DNA from: Selaginella moellendorffii
Lineage: Eukaryota; Streptophyta; Lycopodiopsida; Selaginellales; Selaginellaceae
NCBI RefSeq assembly: GCF_000143415.4
Contig: NW_003314309.1
Coordinates: 158,022-222,021, forward strand
Direction of reading: 5' to 3'
DNA: 64,000 nucleotides
In this document: positions 11,077 to 22,400 of the stretch, piece after piece
How the letters are laid out: each line of letters starts with the position of its first letter
Numbering within the stretch: position 1 is the stretch's first letter
Translations under genes and position numbers: made by a program
Notes under the pieces: generated by a model
Told to the model about the DNA's origin: nothing
Database searches by the model: none
Seen by the model: the letters and a program-made list of their open reading frames with translations, nothing else

Positions 11077-11336
11077 GCTGTGTTTTCTTTCTTTTTTCCC
11101 TGTGGAGAACAAAAGCTTCCAGGAGAAAAGAAACCAGTTCTTACCCTTGATACTTGGGAGTCTCCAAGGTCTAGAAAAAAAAGAGAGAGAAGCAAAGAAA
11201 TTGGTATCACTGCGTTACTAGTCAGATCCGAGCTCCAAAGAATCCGTCCACATCAGCAATCCAAAAGAAAAGAGAAAGAAAGCTCAAACCTTTCTGCAGC
11301 ATGTTAAGATCCTTGAGCCCTCCAAGAGCGGTGCAT

Positions 11337-11765
11337 CTATCCCTGCCCTCTCCAAATCCTGGCGCCTACCACACCCAATGGTGTGTGGGACGAGGCTATT
11401 GCCACTGGCCAGCATCGCTCGGTACAGAATCTCGCCTTAGCGGCCAAGAAGATTTCCCATTTAGCCCTAAATTCTGACACCTCTTCATCTGGCAATTGGA
11501 TGATTTTATCTGACTCATTCATTTTGACAGCATTTAATGAGCCAGCTGAGGCAAATGATATACACTTCTAGGAGTCACTGAGGTATAGAAGTATCTGTGC
11601 TGATATCCTTGATCACAGAACTTTGGATATCTAAAACTATTCCCATCCAAAAGTTTTACTTGATCAATCACCATGGATAGCATATGATTTTCCTCTCCTT
11701 CCTTAATATTGAACCACTGAACTTTAAAAATAATTCTCTTGAATGATCTAAACTTTACCTCATAA
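11337..11765 (-). mobile_element. DUF4216-like segment of the CACTA relic, unit A
   Basis: The minus strand at 11534-11765 reads FKRIIFKVQWFNIKEGEEN, then about 25 residues on FRYPKFCDQGYQHRYFY and PRSVYHLP. This resembles the DUF4216 pattern VVLFKC.WFD...DPFILA.Q..QVFY...R.IYD.P found downstream of TNP2 and DUF4218 in CACTA transposases. The next stretch (11337-11522) keeps an open frame starting MNESDKIIQLPDEEVSEF that I do not recognise. Strand and order agree with the TNP2 and DUF4218 parts at higher coordinates. Confidence 0.5.
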
Positions 11766-11799
11766 ATATAAAAGGTATCTATAATAATAAGAACGAATA

Positions 11800-12600
11800 A
11801 CCCAAACCCCTGCAGCCGTCTGGGGCAGCCTCGGAAGCCATGGTTCTCAACAAGGGGAGGCCAGCTTAGGCTTTGGCCAGGGCCGGTGGCCATGGTTAGC
11901 GGGAATATTGGCTCAATGTTGTGGCGGCCAATGGGTGGGATGCATGCGTGGCAGGGAAGGGAAGAGGGCGTGGTGACATGTGTTATGCCATGCACTCCTA
12001 GGGCTCCATTGGTGCTCTGGTCGGACACGGTTGTGTGGGCATTTCCGGGAGAGCCTGTGCATGGTAAGTAACAGGGGCGGGTAGAATGGTAGTCGGGCAC
12101 ACAATCCAGGCTCCTCTTGGGATCAACTCAGGACTGTGAGAGGCAAATTGGCTCATCTCCAACTCAGCAAAGCTTTGATCCCTGTTTGCCATTGCCTCAC
12201 GAGCTCTTTGGCCTGTAGGAAAGCAATTATCAAGGACACTCCCTCTTCATCCCTGGATTCTCTCGAGGAATCCCTTGTTGCTGGGCCTGGTGAGGGATTG
12301 TTGTTTCAGCACATGCTCGGGATCAACTCCATTTGTAGGAACCTGTTTTGAGTTGACGTAGGGCTGTCGAGTGGCTGTGCCAGCCAACACTGCTCCTGAA
12401 GTTTTGGAAATCTGACATGGCACTGATGTCTGGGTTCTCTCGAAAGAGAAGGAGAGAAGCAGAAGGTGCCACCGCAAGCATCCCGCCAACTGTTGGGAAA
12501 GGATGGGAAAGCTGGCATCAATCGATTTGTTGCAGTAGCCCATGGATAAAACTGTAGTCCATGGATAGATGTATGACATTATAGTCAGCATTCCAGAATC
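11800..12600. other. GC-rich block of unknown origin, unit A
   Basis: A GC-rich island between AT-rich CACTA parts, repeated at 26040-26860. Several overlapping short frames exist on both strands but none is long, shared in full, or recognisable. It contains GGCCGGTGGCCATGG-type palindromic bits. Possibly captured exonic DNA or part of a longer transposase gene. Confidence 0.35.
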
Positions 12601-12894
12601 AATCCTAAGATAAATTTGTTTAGTATGATCATGTTAAACTAACAAAATTCACCTACATTGTCTGGAGTTCAGTCAAGCCTACAAATGATGGAACTGGCTG
12701 AGGAGAAAAGGAGTTGTTTCCAATGCTTCTGTTATGCATACACATGCATCAGGTAAACTCCAAGTTAAGAAGAAATATTACATTAGTTGGAGAGCTTTCA
12801 ACCTGCTTAGATCAGGTAACGTTCCAGTAAAAGCATTATCATTGATGTGTCTGTAAATGAAACAAAACTTGAGTGCAAAGTAGTTACCATATTA

Positions 12895-13230
12895 GCTATT
12901 TACATTTCAAAGAGGGTTGATATCCGCCCCAAACTGCTCGGCAATGATCCAGCAAATCGATTTTTGTCAAGTCTCCTGAAAATACATCTCTGGAGAAGTT
13001 CCCGATGAAATTGGAAACTTTTCCAAGCTGACCATCATGTAAGTCATTGATGGCTAGAATACAATCTCGTGTAATAGAGCAGTTATTGTCCAGTAACCTG
13101 AAGGACAACAGGTCCAAAAACCTCCATGAAAATGAGAAAAATACGTACAAGTGCCTGAGTTCAGGTAAGAAATATATTTCTGGTGCGTCCACCTCTTTGT
13201 AAACCACCCAGCATTTGCTGGGCAAGTACT
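12895..13230 (-). pseudogene. LRR receptor-kinase-type exon fragment with a 91-bp inversion, unit A
   Basis: In unit B the same piece reads on the minus strand LLDNNSFSGEVPDEIGNFSK, a normal plant LRR followed by a GTAAG donor. Here bases 12987-13077 are the exact reverse complement of that piece (27252-27342) apart from a few substitutions, so the LRR is turned round and the frame destroyed. Flanking sequence is collinear. It belongs to a different LRR gene from the copies A-D, since exons here are separated by introns. Confidence 0.7.
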
Positions 13231-13249
13231 CGTAAAAAACTAAGATAGA

Positions 13250-14100
13250 TCAAAATACATACCTGGAAAATCAATATGAGGTTGTTGTGGATTCCTTAAC
13301 GTAATTATAATGCTGTCCATTGTTTTCTTATTTGCATCAATTTGAGAAACTCTAAAATGCTTTCCATTAATCTAATATACTGTATAACTCATGGCCTAAA
13401 ATTTAAAACTAATTAATGATTAATTAATGTTAATTATGACTTTGCATCCATTACCCAAATCCTTAAAAACATTTGATATTGATTCACCTCTTTGAATAGT
13501 ATATTGTATGATTTCATATATAATAGCCATAATAGGTAATAGTGGTAGCTATTTTAAATTTTCAGGAATCTATTAGTTTGGATGGTCAATAACATATTGC
13601 ATTCTTGCATTATCTCTTTCAATTCTTGCTTGTTGATACTTTTGAAGGATAAGTTGCATTTCCTCTTCATTAAAGTAAATATATAGAGAACTATTTTCAT
13701 ATGCTTCTTAACTAAGTTGAATTTGTTTTCCTAGATGCTACAATCGAATACTACTATAATCAAATGGAGATATAAACTATGAAATACTTAAGCAAATTAG
13801 AACTAAAATATTATGCATATAAAAACTCTTTCTTAATAGCAGACCTTCAGCTATAGATCTTCAAGTTTTACTTTTTGTCTTACCAAAGATTTTAAAACCC
13901 TTAAATAACACTCAATAAAAAATATATTTCAGCTAGTTCTAGGACCAACCATCTTTAACTCATCAATTAACTATACTAATAAATGAACTTGTGTTGTCAT
14001 AGCTGTTGTAAATAATGTTGCTTCCAATAAACACACATAAATGATAGACTTTTCTTTCATAATAGGTTTCAAAGATCTATCTACTTCTTGAGCAGTTTAA
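13250..14100 (-). mobile_element. DUF4218-like part of the CACTA relic, before copy B
   Basis: Minus-strand translation around 13780-14010 gives VHLLVQLIDELKMVGPRTS, then ECYLRVLKSLVRQKVKLEDL and a KVCYQERV-like end. This follows DUF4218 (MVHL..HLVEE..LCGPV..RWMYP.ERYL..LK..VRN...PEGS.AEGY). That domain lies directly C-terminal to TNP2 in CACTA proteins, and here it lies directly downstream of TNP2 on the same strand. Broken by stops. Confidence 0.65.
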
Positions 14101-15720
14101 AATCTAATTAAAATTAAAATTAATTGAATTAAAAAAATTAAATCAATTATTACCATACAACTTCTCCAAGAAAATATATTGCATCCTGTAATTGAGGTGT
14201 TGTGTTTCCCATTATAAAAATGAGATAAAAATCCTACTAAATATGTTAATTTACGTTTTAGTAAATTTAGAAACTTATTTATAGTAAATAAAGCCAATTG
14301 TTTTCATACCTATTAAATTACCTTTCTCATCGACACAATTTGAAATTCAGTTCCATATGTTTTAAGCACTTTAAAAGCCTCTATATTATCAATAAATAAT
14401 TTATTTTAATAATTTGTTAATGTCAAAATTCCATGCTTAATTTTTCCATCACATCACAACCATATGTTTTACTTTATTCTGCGCATAACTAAGTCTTTTC
14501 TAGTACTTAATTCATCAATTTTACCAGTAATAGTTTTATATATAGTTTGAAAAACATTCTTAAATATATGCATGTAATCCTTTAAAAATGCTACTGGCAA
14601 CTTATAAAAATATAGAAGTTGATAAAATGTGAATATAACCATTTCATACTATTAGGTAACAATATTTGATCTTCTTGTCTAACCAAATAATAATATGTTG
14701 CCTAACGTTTTGGAGTCATTTGTCCTAGTATTGGTCAAATATAATTATGACCATTAAATAAACTAATTAAAATTTAATTTTAATTTATGTTTTAGAAATA
14801 ATAACTAAAATCTTATATTCTATTAGTAGACCTAAATGGATGATCCATAGGTAAGAAACACCAATATCCAATATATATATGCATATTTATAAACTTCGTG
14901 ACTATATTCCAAGGATCTAGGTCCACAGTTTAGGTAAAAGTATTTTCCTATTAATTTGAACTCCTGAATAAAATCATAATCCAAGAAAATTATGAATAAA
15001 CTATCACATTGCTTCTCTAAGCTTAAAAAACTGTTAACCCTCTAACTTAGAATTATCTTTGCATGGCACTCCATCCCATAATTGTTTTAACTCTTCCAAA
15101 AATAATAACCAATAAATATTAAGTACCTTAGGAAGTTTTGGGCCTAGAAAAATTATAGATATAAATATTTCAATTTATTTTTTTAAACTAATACCTAGTA
15201 TAATCATAATAAGGAATATAAATGAAGGCTTAATTGCTAGAGTTGGTGGTATATTATTATTAATTGCAACAATTGCCTAACATGAATATATTTTTGCCAT
15301 TAATTTTGTTGGAGAAAGATCATCTGCAGCCATACTAAGATGTATATTTCTTGGATCTACTGCAAAATCTGGATAATCATCTTCGAATTTTATTTTAAGT
15401 TGAACCATCTGCAGGCATTTTCATTATTCCATTAGTGGATTGATGATAAAATGATAAGTTATATATTGTGTTATTTCTCTACATTGAAATTATTATTGAA
15501 GTCAAGGTATAATAGAGAAATAATGCATTATTTTCTCAGGTATATAATTGTTAAAATCTGTGTGCTTGCTAGCAATAGAAATTTGACAAAATTAAAGGTC
15601 CATATTCTCCTTATGAAATAACATAAAGTCATTGATGCATAAATCAATCTTTTTATAGGTAAGTCCATTATGTTTAGTGATATTTACCACTTCCTTATAT
15701 ATATTTGAAAATGTTTATTT
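14101..15720 (-). mobile_element. CACTA TNP2 transposase relic before copy B
   Basis: Same order of TNP2 pieces as at 1221-2990. It also keeps the segment missing there: around 15330-15440 the minus strand reads KFEDDYPDFAVDPRNIHLSM then AADDLSP, which is the family's diagnostic (W)KhFD..PEFA.DPRNVRLGLASDGF.P block, preceded by NGIMKMPADG (family: LRHPADG). Frames are broken in several places. Confidence 0.85.
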
Positions 15721-16017
15721 GTAGGAAACATTTTAGTAACAGTTTAAAAGTTGTAAATTGCAACTCTAATTAGCAACATATATGAGCTTATCTAGCTTTA
15801 AAGAATATGTTACTACAAATTATTATTTATATTTTAGTTGTAAAGGACAACTATAATTTCCAACTTAAATTTGAGTAAGTATAAAGCTATCACTTAAATT
15901 TTGTAACTAAAGCCAATTTGCTACTAACATTAAATTGAGTTGATTACAACTTAGATTTCCAACAAACACAAAAAAATTGTTGGAAAAACATATCATTATA
16001 ATGCTTTTACGGACTGG
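15721..16017 (-). mobile_element. CACTA subterminal repeats before copy B (terminus trimmed)
   Basis: Same repeat-rich end as 3100-3436, ending CTTTTACGG without the CACTACTACA terminus. A run of short CAACTTAAATTT-type repeats in both directions is visible. Confidence 0.6.
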
Positions 16018-16146
16018 CAGAAGTCAAGTCTAAGTCTTCACCTGTCGAAGTCCACATTCTATCCACCGTGGCCAAAACATCACCACCAAAAAAAATTGTG
16101 CAAAAATCTATGTTATGTAATATAGTTGATAGTCCAGTATACCAAT

Positions 16147-16289
16147 GGCAAATCCCAAGTCCCCCATTTATTGACTAGCAAGGCTTTCATCAAGGCCCTT
16201 TGCTAGTCAATAAAGTCAATAAAGTATTTTTACAATGGTAAATCCCAAGTCCCCCACTTTATTGACTAGCTCAATTGACTCGAAGTCAA
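16147..16289 (+). promoter_or_regulatory. upstream region of LRR copy B: W-box cluster and hairpin
   Basis: Copies the arrangement before copy A: two GG(C/T)AAATCCCAAGTCCCCC repeats around an inverted TTTATTGACTAGCAA / TTGCTAGTCAATAAA pair. TTGACT occurs at 16171, 16262 and 16275 and its complement AGTCAA at 16205, 16214 and 16284. The cluster ends about 90 bp before the ATG. Confidence 0.45.
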
Positions 16290-16379
16290 GTGTGCCAGGA
16301 ATTGATTAGCAAATGTGCGTGTAAACTCTGCAAAAAGAAGAACCTCATCTCGCACGTTCACTCTTTGATGTTCTGATCC

Positions 16380-18494
16380 ATGGCCATGTCTCTCGCGGAT
16401 TTGCTGCTGCCTTTGTTTCTACTCGTCTTTCTCACAAGATCCCGGTCACAGTGCCCCACAAATCCATCCGCAATCGTGAACGACACACAGGTTCTTCTCT
16501 CTCTCCGTGACAGGCTTGGCATCAAAGTGTGGATCGAGACTGCCAATCCAAGAGCATGGCGGGGAGTGGAGTGGAGCTCGGACAACCAAGTGGAGGGCCT
16601 CGCTCTGTCCAGGTTTAATCTCTCGGGAGTTTTTCCTGCCACCTGGGCCGAGCTTCCATCGCTGGCTCGCCTGGACCTCTCGCAAAACGGCCTCTCCTCG
16701 CTGGAAGTCCCTTGCAAAAATACGCAGCTCAACCTCCTCAACTTGAGCTCCAATTCCCTGCAAGAGTTCCCCGGAAATCTCTCCAGCCTCGAGAGTTTGG
16801 AAAGCCTGGACCTCAGTGGGAACAACTTAACAGTGGCCAGACTCCCAAAGTTTAGCTTGACGCTGCGATCGCTCAACCTGTCCATCAACAACTTAACTGG
16901 GAGCTTTTCCATTGGTGGTAACCTGGGACTGGAGACACTGGAACTCTCGCAGAACGGCCTCAGCGGCTCCATTCCAGAAACTTTCGGGGAGATGACGAAC
17001 TTGACACGCCTGGACATATCGTATAACAGGTTTAGAGGAGATCTACCCGATATTTGGAGCAAGAACTTGGAGCTCAGGTACATGCGTATCTCCGAAAATT
17101 CGCTCCAGGGTGGTTTGCCACCGAGCTTGAGAAGGCTACGCAAGCTCTCGGAATTACGCGCTGCATACAACTCTCTCTCCGGGCCACTGGAGCTGGAAGA
17201 TGGCGACTTTGCAAGCATCGAGGTTTTGCACCTCGGGCTAAACGGGTTTAGCGGAACGATCCCGGCTACGCTGGGAAACTTGAGGAACTTGAAGATCCTG
17301 GTTCTCATGGGGAATCGTTTTAGTGGCGCCATACCTCTGGAGCTTGGAAACTGGTCGAACATCAGAGAGATATGGCTCGACAGCAATAACTTGACTGGAA
17401 CAATCCCAGGCGAGCTCTCGAAGCTCTCGCATCTCCAGAAGCTGGTTCTCAGGGGGAATCGTTTTAGTGGCGCCATACCTCCGGAGCTTGGAAACTGGTC
17501 GAACATCAGAGAGATATGTCTCGACAGCAATAACTTGACTGGAACAATCCCAGGCGAGCTCTCGAAGCTCTCGCATCTCCAAAGGGTGGTTCTCACGGGA
17601 AATCGTTTTAGTGGTGCCATACCTCCGGAGCTTGGAAACTGGTCAAACATCAGGGAGATATGGCTCAACGGCAATGATTTGACTGGAACAATCCCAGGCG
17701 AGCTCTCGAAGCTCTCACATCTCCAGCAGCTAGTTCTCAGTAGTAACGACATCGGTGGGGAGCTCCCTTCCGGACTCTCCAACTGCACCGAGCTCGTCAT
17801 TCTCGGGCTGGACCAGAACAAGTTCTCTGGAAATCTCCCTGACAGCTTCGGGAATTTGAGCCGCCTGCTCCTTCTGTCGCTTTCCAGCAACGATCTTGTC
17901 GGTTCAATCCCAGCCATATTGCAAAACATGTCGTCTCTGCAGTTCCTCTTCCTCGACAACAACAGCTTCAGCGGCTCCATACCGGACTGGCTTCCCAGGC
18001 TCACGAACTTACGAGCCATGAACTTCTCGGTTAACAGGTTCTCTGGGGAGATGCCGGAAAGCATTGGCCGACTTTTTGCCAACGTCCAGCTTTACGACCA
18101 GAACAAACGGTCTGTGATGATTCAAACCGAGCAAGGACTCGTCTACAACGGCTTCGCCTTCCCGACCTCCATAGACTTCTCCTTCAACCAGCTGACTGGA
18201 AGCATTCCAGCTGCCATTGGCGACCTCTACAAGCTCCAGGGGTTGTACCTGAGCCACAACCAGCTAACAGGTCCCATTCCCGAGTCCCTGGGGAAGGCAA
18301 GGAATCTCTCCTGGGTGGAGCTTGCGAGCAATCGTCTCAATGGCTCCATACCATCGTCCGTGGCGGACCTCTCGTTTCTCACCATCTTCGACGTCTCCAA
18401 CAACAACCTGGTGGGACGGATACCTGACAGCCCGCAACTCTCGCCCATGGACGCGGCTCTCTTCGCTGGGAATCAGCTCTGTGGCTTCACATAA
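16380..18494 (+). CDS. LRR receptor-like protein, copy B, lacking the membrane anchor
   Basis: A single open frame of 704 aa from the ATG shared with copies A and C. Order: signal peptide (residues 1-23), N-terminal cap with DTQVLLSLRDRLG but without the usual C-x-W-x-G-V-x-C cysteine pair, LRRs with three GNWSN modules, an island around NVQLYDQNKRSVMIQTEQGL, then four LRRs. This island-plus-four-LRR layout is that of plant receptor-like proteins and PSKR-type ectodomains. A 38-bp deletion after LCGF (at about 18488) removes part of the C-terminal cap and shifts the frame to a quick TAA. The transmembrane codons (18560-18620) still exist downstream but out of frame. If expressed, it would be secreted, not membrane-bound. 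It may equally be an early pseudogene. Confidence 0.8.
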   Translation: MAMSLADLLLPLFLLVFLTRSRSQCPTNPSAIVNDTQVLLSLRDRLGIKVWIETANPRAWRGVEWSSDNQVEGLALSRFNLSGVFPATWAELPSLARLDLSQNGLSSLEVPCKNTQLNLLNLSSNSLQEFPGNLSSLESLESLDLSGNNLTVARLPKFSLTLRSLNLSINNLTGSFSIGGNLGLETLELSQNGLSGSIPETFGEMTNLTRLDISYNRFRGDLPDIWSKNLELRYMRISENSLQGGLPPSLRRLRKLSELRAAYNSLSGPLELEDGDFASIEVLHLGLNGFSGTIPATLGNLRNLKILVLMGNRFSGAIPLELGNWSNIREIWLDSNNLTGTIPGELSKLSHLQKLVLRGNRFSGAIPPELGNWSNIREICLDSNNLTGTIPGELSKLSHLQRVVLTGNRFSGAIPPELGNWSNIREIWLNGNDLTGTIPGELSKLSHLQQLVLSSNDIGGELPSGLSNCTELVILGLDQNKFSGNLPDSFGNLSRLLLLSLSSNDLVGSIPAILQNMSSLQFLFLDNNSFSGSIPDWLPRLTNLRAMNFSVNRFSGEMPESIGRLFANVQLYDQNKRSVMIQTEQGLVYNGFAFPTSIDFSFNQLTGSIPAAIGDLYKLQGLYLSHNQLTGPIPESLGKARNLSWVELASNRLNGSIPSSVADLSFLTIFDVSNNNLVGRIPDSPQLSPMDAALFAGNQLCGFT

Positions 18495-18706
18495 GCTTAG
18501 AACAGAGGGACAAGGTGGTAGCGAACAGGACCAAACAGAGGTGATAACACTTGTCAGCGTTGCGATCTTCGTGGCAGCCTTCTTCAACGCGTTCTTCTGG
18601 ACCTACTTTGCGGCAAACCACAGAGCTCATTCCCATGCTGGCAATCAAATCTCTAGCTCGTCCACCATGTTGCTGCCGTCCTTTCTACCTTCCAGTTCGT
18701 AATCCA

Positions 18707-21123
18707 TCACCATCGTGTGACCGCTTGATGAAGTGAACTCTTTTTATCCGCTTTCAAGGCCGCCTCCTGTATAGTCTTGAGCTTATCATGATCCTCCCAC
18801 AGCCCCGCGCTCCGGTAGATGCTCGCCATCAGAACGTATGCAGCCGAGTCATTCTCGTCGATCTTCGTCAGTGCCTCGAACGCAATCCTCCCCACTTCCA
18901 CTTACGGCAGGCCCCGAAGACGCTCCTCCAAACCACAGCATCCGCTCTCAAAGGCATGCTCTCGAGGACTTTCAAGGCCTCTTCCACTCGGTTACGAGAT
19001 CCACCAAGCTGCTGTAGTGATGAATCCTGCAAACAATGCCAGAATCCGGGTCCATTGCCTGGAAAAACTCCCTGCCTCGTTCAACTAGGCCGCCGTGGCT
19101 GCAAGCAGTGATGACCGAGACAAATGTGATTGCGTTTGCTCGCACGCCATCTTCTCGCATCTCGCGAAAGGCTTCGAACACGCGCGGCGTGTCACCCTGT
19201 TGGCCGAATCCCGTGACCAGTGCATTCCAGGCGACGATATCTCGGACTGCCAGAGATCCAAACAAGTGCTCGGCCGCACTCATAACTCCGCACTTCCTGT
19301 AGAAGTTTACTCCCCACAACTTGATCGTCTTCCAGCCCACGCCTGTAAAGCTCAGCCTGGAGTTTCCTTCCAGCTAGGCCGTAAGTCCCGCTACAAGAGT
19401 CTGAGAGTTTGGAGCACAGTCCACTCCAAGAGTTCCAGCCCGAGCTCACTCTCACCGTTGTCTATATATCCCTGTATCAAGCTCGTCCAAACGACAACTT
19501 CCAGGCTAGGCATGCGTTTGAAAACTGCTCGAGCTTTCACCATATCTCCACACTTGGCATACATGTCCACCAAGCTGCTCCCGACAAATCTGTGCTCGCA
19601 GCGTCCAAACTTCGCGGCGAGAGAATGAATCTCCATCCCCTTTTCTAGGCTCTGGATTCGCACTAGCTTTCCATCTTCTCACGGAACAGGTGCCTCGGAC
19701 GCTGAAAGGTGGACGCAGGCCATGAGCGCAGCAACAAACGTTCTCTCGTCCGGATCGTTCTCCCGAGCCATGCCGAAGAACAGCTCCAAGGCCAGCTTGC
19801 TGTCTCCACTTACATCGGCCAGCCATGCCATCGAAGACCTTGCGAGCTTCCTCTAGCTTCTCACACTTCGCGTACATATCGATCAGAGTGTTCCCCACGA
19901 ACACGTCCTCACAGCACCTGCTGTTTGAAGCCTCACCGTGGATAGCCACCCCGGTTTCCAAGCTCTTTCTCTTCACGAGTTTGCCGTCGACATCCACCGC
20001 TTCTTCTCGCATTGCCGAGCTCGCACAGGCGGCAAGCGCAGCAACACACGTCCGAGAGCTTGGACAGCACCCAGATAGCTTCGTATCTTCGAAGAACACG
20101 AGAGCCAGCTTGCTTTCCCCGTTGTCCACAAAGCCTTGTATCAAGCTCGTCCAGAGCACGACATCACGACGAGGCATGCTCTCGAAAACCATCCGCGCGT
20201 CGACCATGCTCCCACACTTTGAGTACCTGTCACTTGGCTGCTCCCCACGAAGATATCTCCACAGCAGTGGCTTTTCACAGCTCCATCGTGAACACCGAGC
20301 TCCTTCTCCAGGCTCTTCGTCTTCACCATCTTTTGGTGGCCTCCTCTTTCACTGCTAGATTCGCACAGCCCTTGGCAGCAGCAACGAAAGTCCGAGAGTT
20401 TGGCGAGCAGCCCATCTTCCCAAAGAACTCGAGAGCGACCTCGCTTTCTCCATTCTCTACGTATCCCAGTATCAACGCGTTCCAGGAGACCACGTCTCGC
20501 TGTGGCATCTCATCGAAGACCGATCGAGCATCGAGCATGATGCCGCACTTAGCTCGAGAGGAAAACGTCTTCGCTGCAAGACGGTCCCATCTGCTTGGCT
20601 TGAGAATGGATGCCTCTGCCGGTCTCGAGACTAGCCTCCTTGACGAGCTTCCCATCGACCAAAACAGCGTCTTCCTTCGCCGCGAGGCTGCTACAAGCCT
20701 TTGCCGCGTCCTGGAGTTTGGCTTGCAGCCCGACCGCCTGGCTTGCATCCTCTCGAAGAGATCCAGAGCCACATCGCTCTCGCCATTGGAGACGTAGCCC
20801 AGCATCAAGGACATCACGTTTGGGTGAAGAATGCTGTCGAACACGCGGCGGGAATCCTCCATGCTGCCGCATTTCGCGTACATGTCTCCCCAGCTGCTTG
20901 CTCTCCGCCGCCTGGGCGTGGATCGCCCAGGCGCAAATTGCCCTAGCGCAAATCCCTTGTGACCTTGAACGCCGACACCTGATCGGGCGCCCGCGGCGGC
21001 GCTGCCGAAGGAGCGAATGCTGGTGCGGCGCATCGAATCGCTGCCGTCGCCAAGTCTCATCCATCGCAAGAACCCTAAACATTTGCTAGCAACATGGAAA
21101 TTCAACCAAGGCCGTCGATTCAA
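18707..21123 (-). pseudogene. PPR protein (PLS/E type), copy B, most complete
   Basis: Minus-strand fragments in several frames cover a whole PLS-class PPR protein: leader with MRRTSIRSFGSAAAG; repeats with DMYAKCGSMEDSRRVFDSIL, RDVVSWNALILGYVENGESE, NTLIDMYAKCEKLEEARKVF, SSLVDMYAKCGDMVKARAVF; and an E-type end, ITFVSVITACSHGGLVERG and AAYVLMASIYRSAGLWEDH. Such proteins act on organellar RNA (splicing, editing, stability). At least four frame changes break it, and the long N-terminal frame opens with TTG rather than ATG. It ends about 200 bp after copy B of the LRR gene, tail-to-tail. Length of about 800 codons is normal for the family. Confidence 0.85.
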
Positions 21124-21248
21124 GAATATCTGACGGTTGGAAATGAATCGGGGTGGAAAACCTTAGGAAAAATCGCCCTGGTCGCCCTGAAACTCCGCTG
21201 AAAACAGGAACTATGGCGATCAAGCGTAATCGCTCTTAAGACTCTTAC

Positions 21249-21520
21249 CTGTTGAGGCAGCGATTCCTGCTACTCCACCGGAGATCAAGCTCGTCACCAT
21301 CCTACTCGGGCTTGAAAGTAAACATGCAACGCCAGGAGGCCTAAGCTTGTCAAAACTGTGTTTACCAATGCGATGGTGCTCTGTGCCTGTAAAGCTTTTC
21401 CAAAAATTTCTCACACTCTGAAACTAAAAATAATCCAACTTTGAGCGTTCCAGTAGTTGTAGAGAGTGTCATACAAGCAGAAGTTTATCGCAATCGTTGG
21501 GCCTATGGCAGGAGTCAAGT
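21249..21520 (-). pseudogene. mitochondrial carrier (SLC25) gene fragment, unit B
   Basis: Near-identical to 7085-7357: the GPTI.INFCLYDTLY segment, the LISGGVAGIAAST segment, a CACAG acceptor before and a GTAAGAG donor after. The stretch between is probably intron. Confidence 0.65.
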
Positions 21521-21529
21521 CTGTGGCAT

Positions 21530-22400
21530 TTGGCAGGGAGGAAAACCAATACCAAAAGCGTCGTCAGAGTTCCTTATAAAGGCTAAGAAAGCTCTCCTGT
21601 ATGTGATAGATGCGGACACACAGCAACGTCTACATGCAAGAGCACAAAAGCTGTCAAGGAAACAACCAACAACAAAGATCACAAAGCTCAAGGTGAGGAA
21701 ATTCAGGAGAAGACTTAGGAACAAGATCCTGAACATGTAACCACCTTGCAGGTTCCAAACTGACAGTCATCAAACCAGTGTAACGTGAACATGACCCAGC
21801 AGGAGCAGTCTCCAGCATCTCCACCGCACACAGCAACACTAACACAACCAGCTCTCGATGCCAACAACGATAACATGCCGCATCACCGCAAACACCACAG
21901 TTGAGAGCATCCCGAGCAGGAGTGGCACTGCAAGCCTGTGGATCTTAAGCTTGGCATTTCTCCAGTTTGTGGACAAAATGCAGTGTCTCCAGTCAACACC
22001 ATAGATGTGGATATCAGCAGATTTTTCGAAGCTTTTCGACAAGCAGATGAGCATTTTCATGCGAGACAGAGTCCAATCAGCACCTTTGTCTACCAGCCCC
22101 TAGATGTGAAGGTCATGAAGATCCAGAACCATATTCTCTAGCTCAAGAGGAGCATTCAAGGAATCTGTATGCACAAAGACTTAGCGCATGAATAAGGAAC
22201 TCCCCAAGGAGAATGCAGACCTTCGCAATGAGATCTGACAGCTCAAGGTGAAGCAGCTGTAGGGATAGGGTGCGCTACAACAGAAGAACAAGTTCAAAAA
22301 TGAGCTCTCAGCAGCAATAAAACAGCCCAATGCCATGAAGAAGTGAGAGCTTCAAGATGAAACTCAACTCAATTGTGGGAGAAAGTGGAGCATAGAAAAT
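21530..22400 (+). other. unrecognised block, unit B copy
   Basis: Counterpart of 7365-8240 with the same Q/E/P-rich scraps and stops. The frame at 21441-21740 ends RRRLRNKILNM as in unit A, but the frame differs in units C and D, arguing against a conserved protein. Confidence 0.4.

Noticed and set aside
10924-11307. 127-codon open frame around the PII fragment
   Set aside because: Only 23 codons match PII. The frame's ends differ between units A and B and the rest has no homology that I recognise.
11913-12591. Several overlapping frames in the GC-rich block as genes
   Set aside because: None is conserved between units A and B, and high GC alone explains the open frames.
16358-18082. Long minus-strand open frames over the LRR genes (up to 574 codons; also 30825-31925, 55224-56357, 56364-57635)
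   Set aside because: They mirror the LRR coding frame. The leucine-rich, CTC/CTG-heavy codons leave few stop triplets on the other strand, and the repeats explain their periodic sequence. No family motif is present.
20323-21123. Treating the N-terminal PPR frame as a working gene
   Set aside because: It opens with TTG, has internal register shifts in the repeats, and the rest of the protein is scattered over other frames.
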